A stretch of DNA of 64,000 bases, from contig WBMZ01014043.1 in the NCBI GenBank assembly GCA_013400975.1, forward strand, positions 1 through 64,000, given 5' to 3'. The notes below the pieces were generated by a model. That model saw only the letters and a program-made list of their open reading frames with translations, was not told where the DNA came from and searched no databases. The position numbers and the translations under genes are program-made. Positions 1-9,775 of the stretch are shown here, piece after piece. The stretch comes from Atrichornis clamosus (taxonomy: Eukaryota; Chordata; Aves; Passeriformes; Menuridae). Position 1 is the first letter of the stretch; every line of letters starts with the position of its first letter.

Positions 1-44
1 CCCAGGCGGCGGCGCCAGCGCAGGAGGGCGCGCAGGGCGGCCAT
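1..44 (-). CDS. MICU3: MICU3 first coding exon, 5' end only (truncated by window edge)
   Basis: Read on the minus strand, an ATG at 44-42 opens a frame giving MAALRALLRWRRRL before the window ends. This resembles the MAALRRLLWPPPR start that I recall for mammalian MICU3: same first five residues, then a basic, arginine-rich stretch suited to a mitochondrial targeting signal. MICU3 is an EF-hand paralogue of MICU1 that regulates the mitochondrial calcium uniporter in the intermembrane space; none of its EF-hands are visible here. The main support is position: in vertebrates MICU3 lies next to FGF20 and is transcribed away from it, exactly as here, and this start sits in a CpG island. The initiator lies in the palindrome GGCCATGGCC, so both strands carry an ATG. 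Only 14 codons plus two bases are present, so the call leans on synteny. Confidence 0.7.
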   Translation of the reverse strand, partial: MAALRALLRWRRRL

Positions 45-420
45 GGCCGCGCTCCGCCCCAGCGCCGGGAGCACAGACCCCCCGGTGCCGGCACAAGCCT
101 CGCGAGAAGCGGGGAAGGGGTGGGGAACCGAGCGGCCCCTGCAGTCCCCGCCCCGCGCCGGCGCTGCCGCCGGGCCGCCCGTGGGCATCGATCCCGGGTC
201 ACGGCTCCTGGGGCCGGCAGCGACAGGCAGCGGGACGTGCTGTGTCAGCGGCGGCCGCGGCCAAGTTAGTGGAGATGCGAGGTGGCCAGACCAAACACGA
301 GGAGCAGGCACAGACCTGGATCCGCGCAGTTTAAGCCAAACTTCTGGGAAGGGTGATGCGTGGGAACTGCGTGACTGGGGCAGAGCTGGCGCTGGGCCTC
401 GCTGCAGTTCCGCGCACAGT
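1..420. promoter_or_regulatory. CpG island at the presumed MICU3 promoter
   Basis: The first 260 bases or so are strongly GC-rich with many CpG dinucleotides, and the density falls away by about 500. The presumed MICU3 start codon lies at its left edge, so this is best read as the MICU3 promoter and 5'UTR, transcribed leftward. No TATA box is obvious. The open frame on the plus strand from 43 is a by-product of the GC content and shows no recognisable protein. Confidence 0.65.
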
Positions 421-2296
421 GTGTGCCGCATGTGCTTAGCATCGTGCGCCAGAGCCTCACCGCGTCATTCCATAGCCGTGCTCCCGAGGGAGTGTATCCC
501 ACGGCGCAGCGATGTGCCTTTGCCATGTCGGCAGCCTCTCTGATAAATATTCTTGGCCACAGGAAGCCTCCGTAGCATAACCAAACACTACTTAAAGAAA
601 GTTGTGAAGAAGTAAAGAAAGTAAACACTAGTTGTGAAAGATGAGCATAGGCTTTTGTCCCTACTTGGTGCTGATGGGCAATACACCTTTTTAGGCATTT
701 CATGGTGGAGCATTCTTCCATGGTACAACCATGATATGTTACCTTGAAACTTCATAAACTGCACACAAACATTTCAAGACACAGCACAACTTACAGCATT
801 TTTTTCAATGATCAGGTACAGCCTTAGTATTTTCCTTCTTTGCATAAGTATGTTTTTCTCAAGTTTCAGCCAGTTATCCTTTTTGTTCCCCCTAAATCTC
901 TGATGGCTTTGTATATTATTGTGAACAAGATTTCAGAAAATACAGAAACAATAACTCATTTTAATAGCTTTTAAGACACTTTCATGCATTTTCAGTTCCT
1001 AAGAAACATTTCAGTGGTTATGATACTGTATCAAGGAAGAAGTGTGGCCATGTTTGTCAACTGACTGTCTGTCAGCTCATGCAACTGTAGGCATAACCAA
1101 GGTTGAGTTACCTCAGAGCTATGTCTGGAAAAGCAGGTATCTGAGCTGAATGATAAATTTACTGCATTTCTTTCAATATCTTAGAATACTGTAAGCCAAT
1201 TCATTCCTCAAGTAATTCCCTTATTATTCTTATCTGTCAAAACATATCTATTTTTGGTTTTGGTTTTTTTTATATCTGCTGCTTTGTTTTATAAGTACAT
1301 TATATGTATGATTCCCAGGCAAAAGTCATCTCAAAATCTGAGCTACATCTCTGTACTAAGTGACTAAAGGCCAGTATGAAGGCCAGTATTTAGGTGTCAA
1401 GGCAATAATAGTTTCTGATGCTTAGCATGAATAAAACTAGTACTTTTCCTGCAAGTATATGACTAAGCATCCAGTCTGGAAAATTTGGTAGAATGTGGCT
1501 CTTGGATGTTTTCAGTTCTATCCGCCTCATTAGGAGACATCATTCACCAATGCCTTTTTCAAATAGTCTACCTTTTCTGTTTGACTGGAAAAGAAACCAC
1601 TTTTTGTCAGTGTGGTGTCCCAAAGTAAATTTGTTAAGAGCTCATCAGTCACCTGAACTATAGTCATGAACCATGAGTTACCCTGTCCACAGTTTCCCTG
1701 AAATTAGTTAGCCACATCTTAATGACTGTTCAATAACATCTTTAGGCTAAAATTTCTTTTACTTCAAAAATCCAATCCACATCAGCAACTACTTACACCT
1801 GGGTATTTTAGGTAGAACTTCACTGGTGAGGTGTTTTCTTAGGAACAAGAGCAAAATTTATTTGTGCAGCAAGTAAAAAAATGTGAGGTGTCTGAACATC
1901 TTGTATGCACAGATTCAGAAAATATGTAATTTAAATAAATCAAGGTGGTTTTAATCCAATAATTCACTTACAGAACTAATGAAAAAGCTGCCAGATGAGG
2001 CATTTGAATATTGATATATGGAAATAGTCTATTCTTACTGGATGTAACCATGTAAATCTGTGCTCATTGCAATAGCTTCTCTGTCCCATTCTGTGTGTAT
2101 AGGAGTTTATTCATGCACGTCCACAAAAATATGGACAGTGAAATCACGAATGTTAAAAGGTCCTATGAATTTATGTCTTCATTTACAGAAATAAAACAAA
2201 GCATGAAGGAGTAAGAAATGTAGAAGTTCATTCTCATAGGAAAAGATTTTTTTCATCATTGCTTTTCCCTCATTTGAATTTTCTTAAAAAGTGAAA

Positions 2297-2335
2297 TATA
2301 TATGTATACACATGTATGTATACATACATACATAC
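2297..2335. repeat. ATAC/GTAT microsatellite
   Basis: An AT-rich start passes into interrupted four-base ATAC/GTAT units, ending in four clean copies of ATAC. This is a simple-sequence repeat likely to vary in length between individuals. Confidence 0.75.
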
Positions 2336-4089
2336 CTGCAACTGTATCTGTTCAGAAAAGAAAGTTGTGAATGTTTATAAAATCTGCATGTATTACATTT
2401 TAAAGGCTTTATATCATCAGATCATGGCGTAATTTGTACATGGAGCCTTGGAAAAGGTCGTGTTCTTTTCTTTCTTGTAAATTCTGCACAAGAATACACC
2501 TTTTTTCATTTAGACTTGCAGTGCTCAGAAAGGCGCTCATTGTAACTTGTGCATGTTCTGCTTGCCTTACTGAAAGCTGCCAATCATTTTTTCTTATCCA
2601 AATCTAGGAAGAATCTGGATCTGACCATGATACTCAGGTGTCTCCAGCTGGATATATCCCTTTATGTGCTACTCACTGGTTTTTGTTCCACCAAATGTTT
2701 GCTTACTCATGTATTCATGAACCCTCCCTTTCCAATATTTTATTATATCGTTAAAAATTTATGGCTGGCACAGAACTGTTGTAAGGGAGTTCTAAAATTA
2801 ACAAAGTGCAATAAATTGCAGGACATAAAGTTTTATAGCTATCAGGAGTTTTATAGATATAAAGATCAATCTCTCTCACTATATATATACAGACTATCTA
2901 TGAAAGATTCTAATTCCTTACTTTCTCCACTCCCTTGGGAGCCACTAGGTTTTGCTTATGACAATATGCTATTCTTAGGAAATATACAGTAATTATATTG
3001 TCTATAGAGGCCCTAACTACTTGCTATGGAAATAAAAACTTGACCACATATATATTTGTTCAATGACACTGAAAGTGCCGTCTCTAGGAAGTATATGTAG
3101 AGTTGATTAGATTGTACTGTATACTTTAAGTTGAATTATGTACTCTTGTAAAACCACTCTTCAAAATTATTTAACTTCCCATGGTATAGTTTCAGAAGGT
3201 GCAAAAAAAAAAAAATCTTTAGCGTTATCTTTTCCTGTCACATGACTAGTGCAAACATACACAAAAAATCTTATCTTTTTGTTTCTTTTCTGGTACTTTA
3301 TAAAACAGCATAACCGGTTTAGTTCCCAGACATTAAAGACTCCACTCGGAAAAGATCGATGTTATGTATTCCACTCTACTTTAAATGTTTCCATTATATA
3401 ACAGGAAAGATTTAGCCATAAGGGCCTTTCAGTGTGTGATGGCTGAAGATTTTTTTTTTTTTCCAAAAAACCCCAACCCTTCTGTACTGAAAACAGTGAT
3501 GCCATCTGACTAGAAGACCCCTCTACCGTTGTAGGACTTGAGGGTACTGCTCGGACTCAGGAACAGTATCTATACAGGAGCATCTCTTGGCTTAGAACAA
3601 TATACCTCCCCCATTTAGCTGTACCATCCTAGTGCATGTCCTGCAATTTAGCAGCTGTGATGAATAGTTTGATCTTGACCTGCCAGTCATGTCAATAAAA
3701 ATACTTGATGTTTGTTTCAAACGTTTTTGGTGTATTTGAGTAATAACTGAACAGGCTATTTGAGAAATAGGTGCCATATAGATTATTCAACTTTGATCTA
3801 TTTCTTTGATTTAGCACTACAATTAAGTAGATTTGCTTCAAAGAGAAAGCTCATTGGTTGATGTTTTACACTGATGTGATAATGTTTACACAGATGTGCT
3901 TTGAAATCTCGATTATGGTGGATTTTTGGGTCCCACCACATGACAGGCTCCTGTTATCTGAAAGGTAAAATAATATAACATCTATCTGTAACTGCCTTCA
4001 GAGCAGGTCTGCCTGTGCTCTCCTCTGAGGTGATTTATCTGATCATTGTATTTAGCATTAATTTTTTCAGTTTTAAATCCCTCCACAGT

Positions 4090-4220
4090 AAATCACTTGC
4101 TTTAAAGCAGCCTCTTTATAATTCAGGTGCACGCAGGGGCAGTACTTAGGACTGCAATGATGAAAAGGTGTCACATTACCTGCTTTAAAGCACCTGCCAA
4201 TTAATTAGCCCTATAGTCTC
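4090..4220. promoter_or_regulatory. Candidate regulatory block with twin TGCTTTAAAGCA palindromes
   Basis: Two exact copies of the 12-base palindrome TGCTTTAAAGCA lie at 4098-4109 and 4181-4192, 83 bases apart. Between and beside them are AGGTGTCA (a T-box-like half site), CACCTG and CAGGTG E-box cores, and AATTAATTAG, a typical homeodomain core. This density of binding-site-like words, about 1.3 kb upstream of the FGF20 promoter, suggests a cis-regulatory element. That is inference: I cannot test conservation. Confidence 0.35.
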
Positions 4221-5468
4221 CACAGCAAATAAAGGTAAGCAGTCAAATCCATTTGATCTTTCAGATTTAGACTGTGACTGAAAAGACCATGAAGCAAGAC
4301 GGGAGAACTAATCTCTCATGATTCTCTGCAACTTTTTTGTTTAATGAAACCTTAAACCACCAAGTGATTCCCTTGAACTTTTGAAAGAACTATGAGAGAT
4401 CTTTGCGTTTTATACTCTAATACCATGTTTTAACACTGGCAAAGAAGTGCATTGCATATCTTAAATGCTAAGATGGGTCATGTTGTTTGAGCCCTAAAAT
4501 TCATTAGACATTACAGAATAAGCAGGAAAGATGGCAAAAGTCAAGCTCTTAGATCTAATATAGCATTGTTTTACCATTGCTGATAATGAATAAACATCTG
4601 TTCTACCAATATATTTGTATGTGTGAACCATTTGTATTCTGGGGATGAAAGAAGTCCATATGCTCATCTGGAACAGGACAACAAAGTCCCAAGCTGATTC
4701 AAAACACTGTAGAAATACAAAAGGGATCTTTCAGTAGATGATATCTCTAATTTGTGACGCTCACAGACTTTGGCTACGGTCCCAATGAAAAACCCCAAAG
4801 AAGATGGATTAGAATAGCCACCTCTCAATCTTATTTTCTTCTTACCTGCAAGTTTTGCTAATATTTGTCCCAAACCATGGGTCTGCCCATTAATGTTTTT
4901 AAGACCTCTTGTTAATACCCAAATACTGTAGATCAGTTTTGTGTCACATTAATGATAAATTAAATGCGAGGGAGAATTTGCAGAGGGGAAAACACCTCCT
5001 TGACTATGCCAATTTCTTTAGAAATTCCCCTCCTTGTAGTTAAAGCGATAAAAGGGAGGCGTAATGCATGTACATTTTATTAGCGTTTTAGAAACGGAGT
5101 AAAACTGTCAGATCTTTGGCTTTTTTCTTTCATGTGTGTCTGGGCAGGTCTAACCCTCAGGTAACGCCCTTTCTCCTTCTTCCCTCCTGCCTCTCCTTGC
5201 ACCTGTCCACGTAATGCTCCGGCAGCTCCCGCGCGGGCCCCGCTCCCTCCCTCTCTCCCACCCGCTGCCCGCGCCCCCGCCCCAGCCGCGCGTGTGCGCG
5301 CCCGGCAGTGACCGGCTGCGCGCGGCGGGGCGCGGGGGGCGCGCCCGGAGCCCCCTCCCCGCCGTCAGCGCAGATCAGAGGAAGGTGCGAGCAGAGGGGG
5401 AGCCGGTTTACAATTTCAAACGCGGCCTTCCCGCAGCGGCTTCATTAGCATATGTCAGGGGACCGCCG

Positions 5469-5478
5469 TATATATATA
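5469..5478 (+). promoter_or_regulatory. TATA-like box of FGF20, (TA)5
   Basis: Five perfect TA units sit inside otherwise very GC-rich DNA, 212 bases upstream of the FGF20 initiator codon. A TATA box normally directs initiation 25-32 bases downstream, so the transcription start should lie near 5495-5510. The sharp AT contrast with its surroundings makes a promoter role plausible, but the start site is inferred. Confidence 0.55.
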
Positions 5479-5550
5479 CACACGCGCGGGGCTTATGAAC
5501 AGCACCCCGCCGCCTGGCTCTCACCGGCTCGGATCAGCACGGCTCGGCTT

Positions 5551-5580
5551 GGCTCCGCTCGGCCCGGCTCCGCTCGGCCC
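5551..5580 (+). repeat. 15-base tandem duplication in FGF20 5' leader
   Basis: GGCTCCGCTCGGCCC occurs twice head-to-tail with no mismatch, inside a longer GGCTCGG/GGCTCCG-rich stretch (about 5525-5590). It lies in the presumed 5'UTR and would make the leader GC-rich and structured. Confidence 0.8.
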
Positions 5581-5689
5581 TGCCGGCTCCCCATGCTTGG
5601 GGCTCCGCCGCGCACCCCCACATGCCCACCGGCAGAGGCCGGCAGCCGCTCGCCGCCGCCGCGCCCTAGCCCGCTCGCCCCGCGCCCGC

Positions 5690-5975
5690 ATGGCTCCGCT
5701 GGCCGAGGTGGGCGGCTTCCTGGGCGGCCTGGACGGCCTGGGGCAGCCGGTGGGTGCCCACTTCTTGCTGCCGCCCGCCGGGGAGCGCCCGGCGCTGCTC
5801 GGCGACCGCCGCGCCCCGGCGGAGCGGGGGGACCGCCGCAACCCGGCAGCGGCGGACCTGGCGCACTTGCAGGGCATCCTGCGGCGGCGGCAGCTCTACT
5901 GCCGCACCGGCTTCCACCTGCAGATCCTGCCCGACGGCAGCGTGCGCGGCACCCGCCAGGACCACAGCGTCTTCG
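5690..5975 (+). CDS. FGF20: FGF20 coding exon 1
   Basis: This exon encodes residues 1-95 plus the first base of Gly96 (286 bases). It covers the variable N-terminal tail and the first beta-strands of the trefoil, including [17 protein letters not shown]. The donor is CG|GTAGGC. The same reading frame stays open upstream to an ATG at 5495. Confidence 0.95.
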
Positions 5976-8900
5976 GTAGGCGGCAGCGGCACGGCCCCGC
6001 GTGTGCGTGTCCGTGCGCTCCCACACGCGGGTGCGTGTGTGCGCGCGTGTGTGTCTGTATGTGAGTGAGTCTGTGTTGTACCTGGGCGTGAGCAGTCTGC
6101 TCTTGGCGGGGAGGTGTGGTGCTGGTGATGCTGAGGCAGGTGGATCAGCCTTCAGTAGCGAAAGGCTTCATCGTTCGGCAGTAGACCGTGGGGTCTGCAC
6201 CAGGGCAAGGTAGTGAGGGAGCACATGTACAGGCCGGTAGGTTTAGTGGGAATGGTTGAGGATCAGACTGATCCTTTTTGTATTCACTACTGATACTGGA
6301 GCTTCTTGAGCCTCTGTAGAACAGTATAGGTCACAGACTCGGGCACGCTGATCCTTAGGCTGCATTAGACTGCTTTGCAGGATGAAAAGTTGAAGCAGAG
6401 GAGCCTGAAATACCTCTTTGATCAAATGCTTAAAATGCTTCCTAGTCAGCTTTGTCTGTCAATTAAACCCAAAGGAGGCGAAGACAACCCCAAAATGTAA
6501 ACATTTCCTGTGATACGAGAGTAAATCCTAAATAGCAGTTGTAGCAGCTGAACATCTGAACAAACCTGCTGTTGCCAACTACATGTGAGTTTTGGTGTGT
6601 ATTGATTTAGCAGTTGTTAAAAGGTGGTTAAAAGTTTCCTATCATCCTCCTCCTAGTCAAAACAATCTGCTGGAATGGCTCTTAATTGCTTTTATAACAC
6701 ATGGATGTTTTAAGAAGTAGAAGAGCAGTAGTCAAACAGGCAATTCTCAGAAGGAAGATTTCCTACAGCGTGTAAACATGAAATAAATCTTTGCTTTAAA
6801 AGGATAATCAAGTTAGCCATAGATCTAACATTTTACTGTGCTTTTTAGAATTGTACTACCTTTATTCTACCACTACTCTTGGTGGGTTTGTCTGATGTGG
6901 TTTCTTCAGGGGTTGTATCACCTGCTTATTATAGTTTTGAAAAAGGGTGGCTTTGAAAATGATATCAGAAGACAAAATACCTCCAACTCTTTTATGGGAC
7001 TCTGTGCTTTAGGAGCTGGAAAACTAGGATGATTTATGTGTGATAGGGTTTTTAATGCTTACTCTTTGTAAAGGATTTATTTTCTTTGCTGTTAATACAA
7101 CTAAGAAACCTGCCAAAGCACAATTGAAATTGAAAACATTTAAAATTATTGTGTAGTCCAGACAGTCCATTTGTCTGAGAGTGAAGATTGTCCTGAAATC
7201 CTAAGTAGTAAGTAGACAAAAAGTCATAATCAACTGCCCTATTTAAAACTACTTACCTTAGATTCAGATTTTTTTTAATGTTTTGTGGTTTTGCTGCTCA
7301 ACAGCAAAATCTTAGATATGATTCTAGCACAGCTTCTTTTTGAGGCTTTGTTTACATTGTTAACAACTTCCAAAAAGCCAGTTCACACGTTCCCTTTCTT
7401 TCATGTTTTGTATGTACTGTAATCTGTGCATATCAATTGGTTAAGTATGTTGGCTTACCCTTGCCAAATTCAGGCTTCAAATAGTGCCTCATCTTTCAAA
7501 TACTTTATAAATATATATTACATTTTTGGGCAAATGTAATATAAATAATGTTATAATCCAAACAGTAGCAAAAATGCAGCATATTTCATGTACTTAAAAA
7601 GCCTGCACTGAAGACAGCAAGTTGTGTCAAGAGGTGTAGGCCGATATGCTAGATAAGATATCTGGCAAATACTTTTCTTTTTCTGTGGGTAGATTCTGTT
7701 ATATAAAATTCCCATCTGTACTTTGATTTCCATTTAAATGACCCAATAATGGATGTGTTTTTTTAAGATAACTCTGTAGAAGTAGTAAAGTATATTTTTA
7801 GGTAATTCAAAACTATCTTCCAATGTTTGAGTATGCAGTTTAGCAAATAGTGTACAATCATTAAAGAGTCCAAGAGCATAGTAATGATGGCTTTAGCCTC
7901 AGTTTTGAATAAAATCCTTTCATATTCAACATTTTAAAAAGTTTCTTAAATTGTGTAAGTTTCATGTTCCTAGATGGGGCTTCTCAGATTGCTTTCCTGT
8001 GAATGTTGTGTACATTTCCACATAGTATTTGAAATTTCAGAGAAACTAGGCAACATTTACTATAATACGTACATTTTCTACTTGTTTTCAACTGACTTTT
8101 TGGATGCTATGTATTGTGTGGTTACAAAATTAATTAAAGCTTTTTTTTTTTTTTTTTAGGTATCCTTGAGTTCATCAGTGTGGCAGTGGGACTGGTCAGT
8201 ATTAGAGGTGTGGACAGTGGCCTTTACCTTGGAATGAATGAGAAGGGAGAACTCTATGGCTCTGTAAGTACCACTTTCTTAGCTTATAAATCTTGAGGTT
8301 TTGATTTGCTTCTTAACACTATGCAAACCCCTCAATGAGCCCATCTGAGTTTTCAAAACACCAAAATCTTTTCCTGTTGAAATGTGTAATGTATTTTTGA
8401 AGTATGCAGTATAGCCTTGGATACGTCAACAGAATAGAATTGATTTGGAGTAATATAATTGATTCAGGGTAATACCAGTCCTACTCTTCTCCTTTCAAGT
8501 TTTAAAACATCTTGAGATAAAATATTCTGGTTTTCCACTTCCTTTGGTTGTGGCTTTTCCAGTTTAAAATGTGAGAGGTGATGCACACCACAACGAACAT
8601 ATGAAAATATTTTGCTGATCTGTTACATTGCACCTGAGTCCCTCCACCAAATCTCATTTCTAGAACAGTAGGTACCCCAAGACAGAGCTCTACATAATAT
8701 AATTCCTATGTCAGATTCATTTAAATTATATTATAAATAAATAATTATTTCTTACAATGATTGTTATCTAATTCATGTTTAAAATTGTGTCTGTACAGGT
8801 CTAGGTTTCCAAACTCTTTGTCAGGTCGATATACTCTTCTTGGGTTTGGTTTGTTGACAGTTAAATGAATAGTAGGGCTACACAAAGCCTAAAGCATTTT

Positions 8901-9231
8901 GTTTATTTTTATAATATTTTTTTTTCATGTCTTCAGATATCTAGTGACAGCTTAACCTATTTTTCTTTTCTCTTTCTTTCTTTAGGAGAAACTAACCTCT
9001 GAGTGCATCTTCAGGGAGCAATTTGAGGAAAACTGGTACAACACTTACTCGTCCAATGTGTACAAACATGGAGATTCAGGGCGGCGGTACTTTGTAGCAC
9101 TGAACAAAGACGGTACTCCCAGAGATGGGGCAAGGTCTAAAAGACACCAGAAATTCACACATTTCTTGCCCCGGCCTGTGGATCCTGAAAGAGTTCCAGA
9201 ACTGTACAAAGATGTGTTAGGATATAGCTGA
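5690..9231 (+). CDS. FGF20: Fibroblast growth factor 20, complete; join of 5690-5975, 8160-8263, 8986-9231
   Basis: Secreted heparin-binding ligand of FGF receptors, in the FGF9/16/20 subfamily. In vertebrates it signals in placodes, the inner ear, kidney progenitors and dopaminergic neurons; its loss causes the featherless scaleless chicken. The three exons join in frame into 211 residues, the length of human FGF20. The N-terminus [16 protein letters not shown] and the motif [11 protein letters not shown] single out FGF20 from FGF9 and FGF16. The beta-trefoil core runs from about residue 62 ([17 protein letters not shown]) to 190. The FGF signature runs from Gly125 through Cys137 to Tyr148, and a basic heparin-binding segment (RSKRHQKF) lies near 180-187. 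There is no cleavable signal peptide, as usual in this subfamily, where a hydrophobic core segment ([14 protein letters not shown], from residue 97) supports secretion. The start at 5690 gives the conserved N-terminus; its context has C at -3 and G at +4. All splice sites are GT-AG, with no damage seen. Confidence 0.97.
5976..8159 (+). other. FGF20 intron 1
   Basis: A 2184-base intron that interrupts codon 96 after its first base. It begins with an alternating purine-pyrimidine GT/GC tract (6031-6054) still inside the CpG island, then becomes AT-rich. A small perfect hairpin lies at 7289-7309 (8-base arms, 5-base loop). It ends with 17 uninterrupted T residues directly before the AG acceptor. 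No extra exon is evident. Confidence 0.85.
6031..6054. repeat. Alternating GT/GC purine-pyrimidine tract
   Basis: Twenty-four bases alternate purine and pyrimidine without a break, made of GT and GC steps with a central GCGCGCG. After one interruption, a second alternating stretch follows (6056-6063). Such sequence is the classical Z-DNA-prone type. CACACGCG at 6022-6029 can also pair with CGCGTGTG at 6044-6051. Confidence 0.7.
8160..8263 (+). CDS. FGF20: FGF20 coding exon 2
   Basis: The 104-base middle exon, a length shared across the FGF family, encodes the rest of Gly96 to Ser130. It carries the hydrophobic segment [17 protein letters not shown] used for secretion, the core DSGLYLGMN strands, and the start of the FGF signature. 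The acceptor follows a pure T17 tract; the donor is the consensus GTAAGT. The intron after it falls between codons. Confidence 0.97.
8264..8985 (+). other. FGF20 intron 2
   Basis: A 722-base phase-0 intron, AT-rich, with a long mixed CT tract (TTTTCTTTTCTCTTTCTTTC) before the TTTAG acceptor. I see no embedded repeat or exon in it. Confidence 0.85.
8986..9231 (+). CDS. FGF20: FGF20 coding exon 3 (C-terminal)
   Basis: The exon encodes residues 131-211 and the TGA stop. It contains most of the FGF signature ([17 protein letters not shown]), the heparin-binding loop ([18 protein letters not shown]) and the C-terminal tail [13 protein letters not shown]. The last residues, VLGYS, differ from the human ending LLMYT as I recall it; tail divergence is normal here. 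Confidence 0.97.
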   Translation, partial: EKLTSECIFREQFEENWYNTYSSNVYKHGDSGRRYFVALNKDGTPRDGARSKRHQKFTHFLPRPVDPERVPELYKDVLGYS

Positions 9232-9605
9232 GGAAGGAGGCAGCTTTGGGAAAAACCAAACTGGAGTTGTTGCCCCTGCTTTCGTGGCAATGCCAGCATG
9301 AGGGTCCTGCAGAGGTCTAGGATGCTGGATGCGAAGAAGCAACTTTGTGAAAGGCAAGCCTCTGTTTTCTAACCATTGGATTTAGGAGACAAAGCCTTAA
9401 AACTGGGAGTGGACCAGCCTTCTCAAGACTTGCTGAATGGTTTGGTAGCCAATAACCGGAGGGAAGTGTGACTTTTTAAAACATAACGAACTCTTGGCAA
9501 TTTTGTCTGGATTACCTGTGGTCTGCAGATTAGCAAGGAACTACCTACATCAGATGAATGACACAATGGCTGGAAGAAATGGAGAGAAACGGACTGTAAA
9601 ATAGT

Positions 9606-9611
9606 AATAAA
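9606..9611 (+). terminator. Proximal poly(A) signal of FGF20
   Basis: AATAAA lies 375 bases after the stop codon and has a GT-rich element 10-25 bases downstream, the usual arrangement for cleavage and polyadenylation. Confidence 0.6.
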
Positions 9612-9730
9612 TCCTGAACTGTGTATGGCGTTTTACTGGCTCTGCTTTAGTGATGGACGCTAGATGTCAATACATCATAGTCAAAGCTGGAACTTTTCTT
9701 CAGAATGGACCTATTTATACATCTCCAGAT

Positions 9731-9775
9731 AGCATATATTTATTTTATATATTTATTTATTAAAGAGTTTATTTT
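9731..9775 (+). promoter_or_regulatory. AU-rich element downstream of the first poly(A) signal
   Basis: Overlapping ATTTA words include the nonamer TTATTTATT at 9753-9761, the core recognised by mRNA-destabilising proteins such as the TTP family. It would be present only in transcripts that read past the proximal poly(A) signal. Confidence 0.5.

Larger units (their letters stand above)
421..5209. other. Intergenic region between MICU3 and FGF20
   Basis: About 4.8 kb of mostly AT-rich DNA separates the two divergent promoters. I see no gene. It contains a short ATAC/GTAT microsatellite (2297-2335), a run of T near 3450-3462 and a compact block at 4090-4220 with duplicated palindromes and homeodomain-type TAATTA motifs, listed separately. 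An open frame of 147 codons at 2549-2992 has no recognisable domain and an AT-driven composition, so it is taken as chance. Regulatory elements for FGF20 are likely here by position, but none is proved. Confidence 0.6.
5210..6075 (+). promoter_or_regulatory. CpG island covering FGF20 promoter, 5'UTR and exon 1
   Basis: GC content and CpG density rise sharply near 5210 and stay high through coding exon 1, fading in the GT-rich start of intron 1. The island holds the TATA-like box, the likely transcription start and the first coding exon. Its upstream part is rich in GCGC and GGGGCG words, consistent with Sp/KLF binding. Many long open frames appear on both strands here only because GC-rich DNA has few stop codons. 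Confidence 0.8.

Noticed and set aside
43..543. Plus-strand open frame of 166 codons in the MICU3 CpG island
   Set aside because: GC-rich DNA rarely contains stops; the translation has no domain and overlaps the presumed MICU3 promoter antisense. The shared MAAL start is a by-product of the palindromic ATG.
2549..2992. 147-codon plus-strand open frame upstream of FGF20
   Set aside because: No recognisable motif, AT-driven composition rich in Leu/Lys/Tyr/Ser, and no splice or promoter context. A chance frame of this size is plausible in 64 kb over six frames.
5493..6026. Antisense open frames of 108-177 codons over FGF20 exon 1
   Set aside because: They are shadows of the CpG island and FGF20 coding sequence; Pro/Ala/Arg/Gly-rich with no family resemblance.
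5690..9231. FGF9 or FGF16 as the identity of the gene
   Set aside because: The core is shared by all three, but the N-terminus ([25 protein letters not shown]), the 211-residue length and the MICU3 neighbour fit FGF20, not FGF9 or FGF16.
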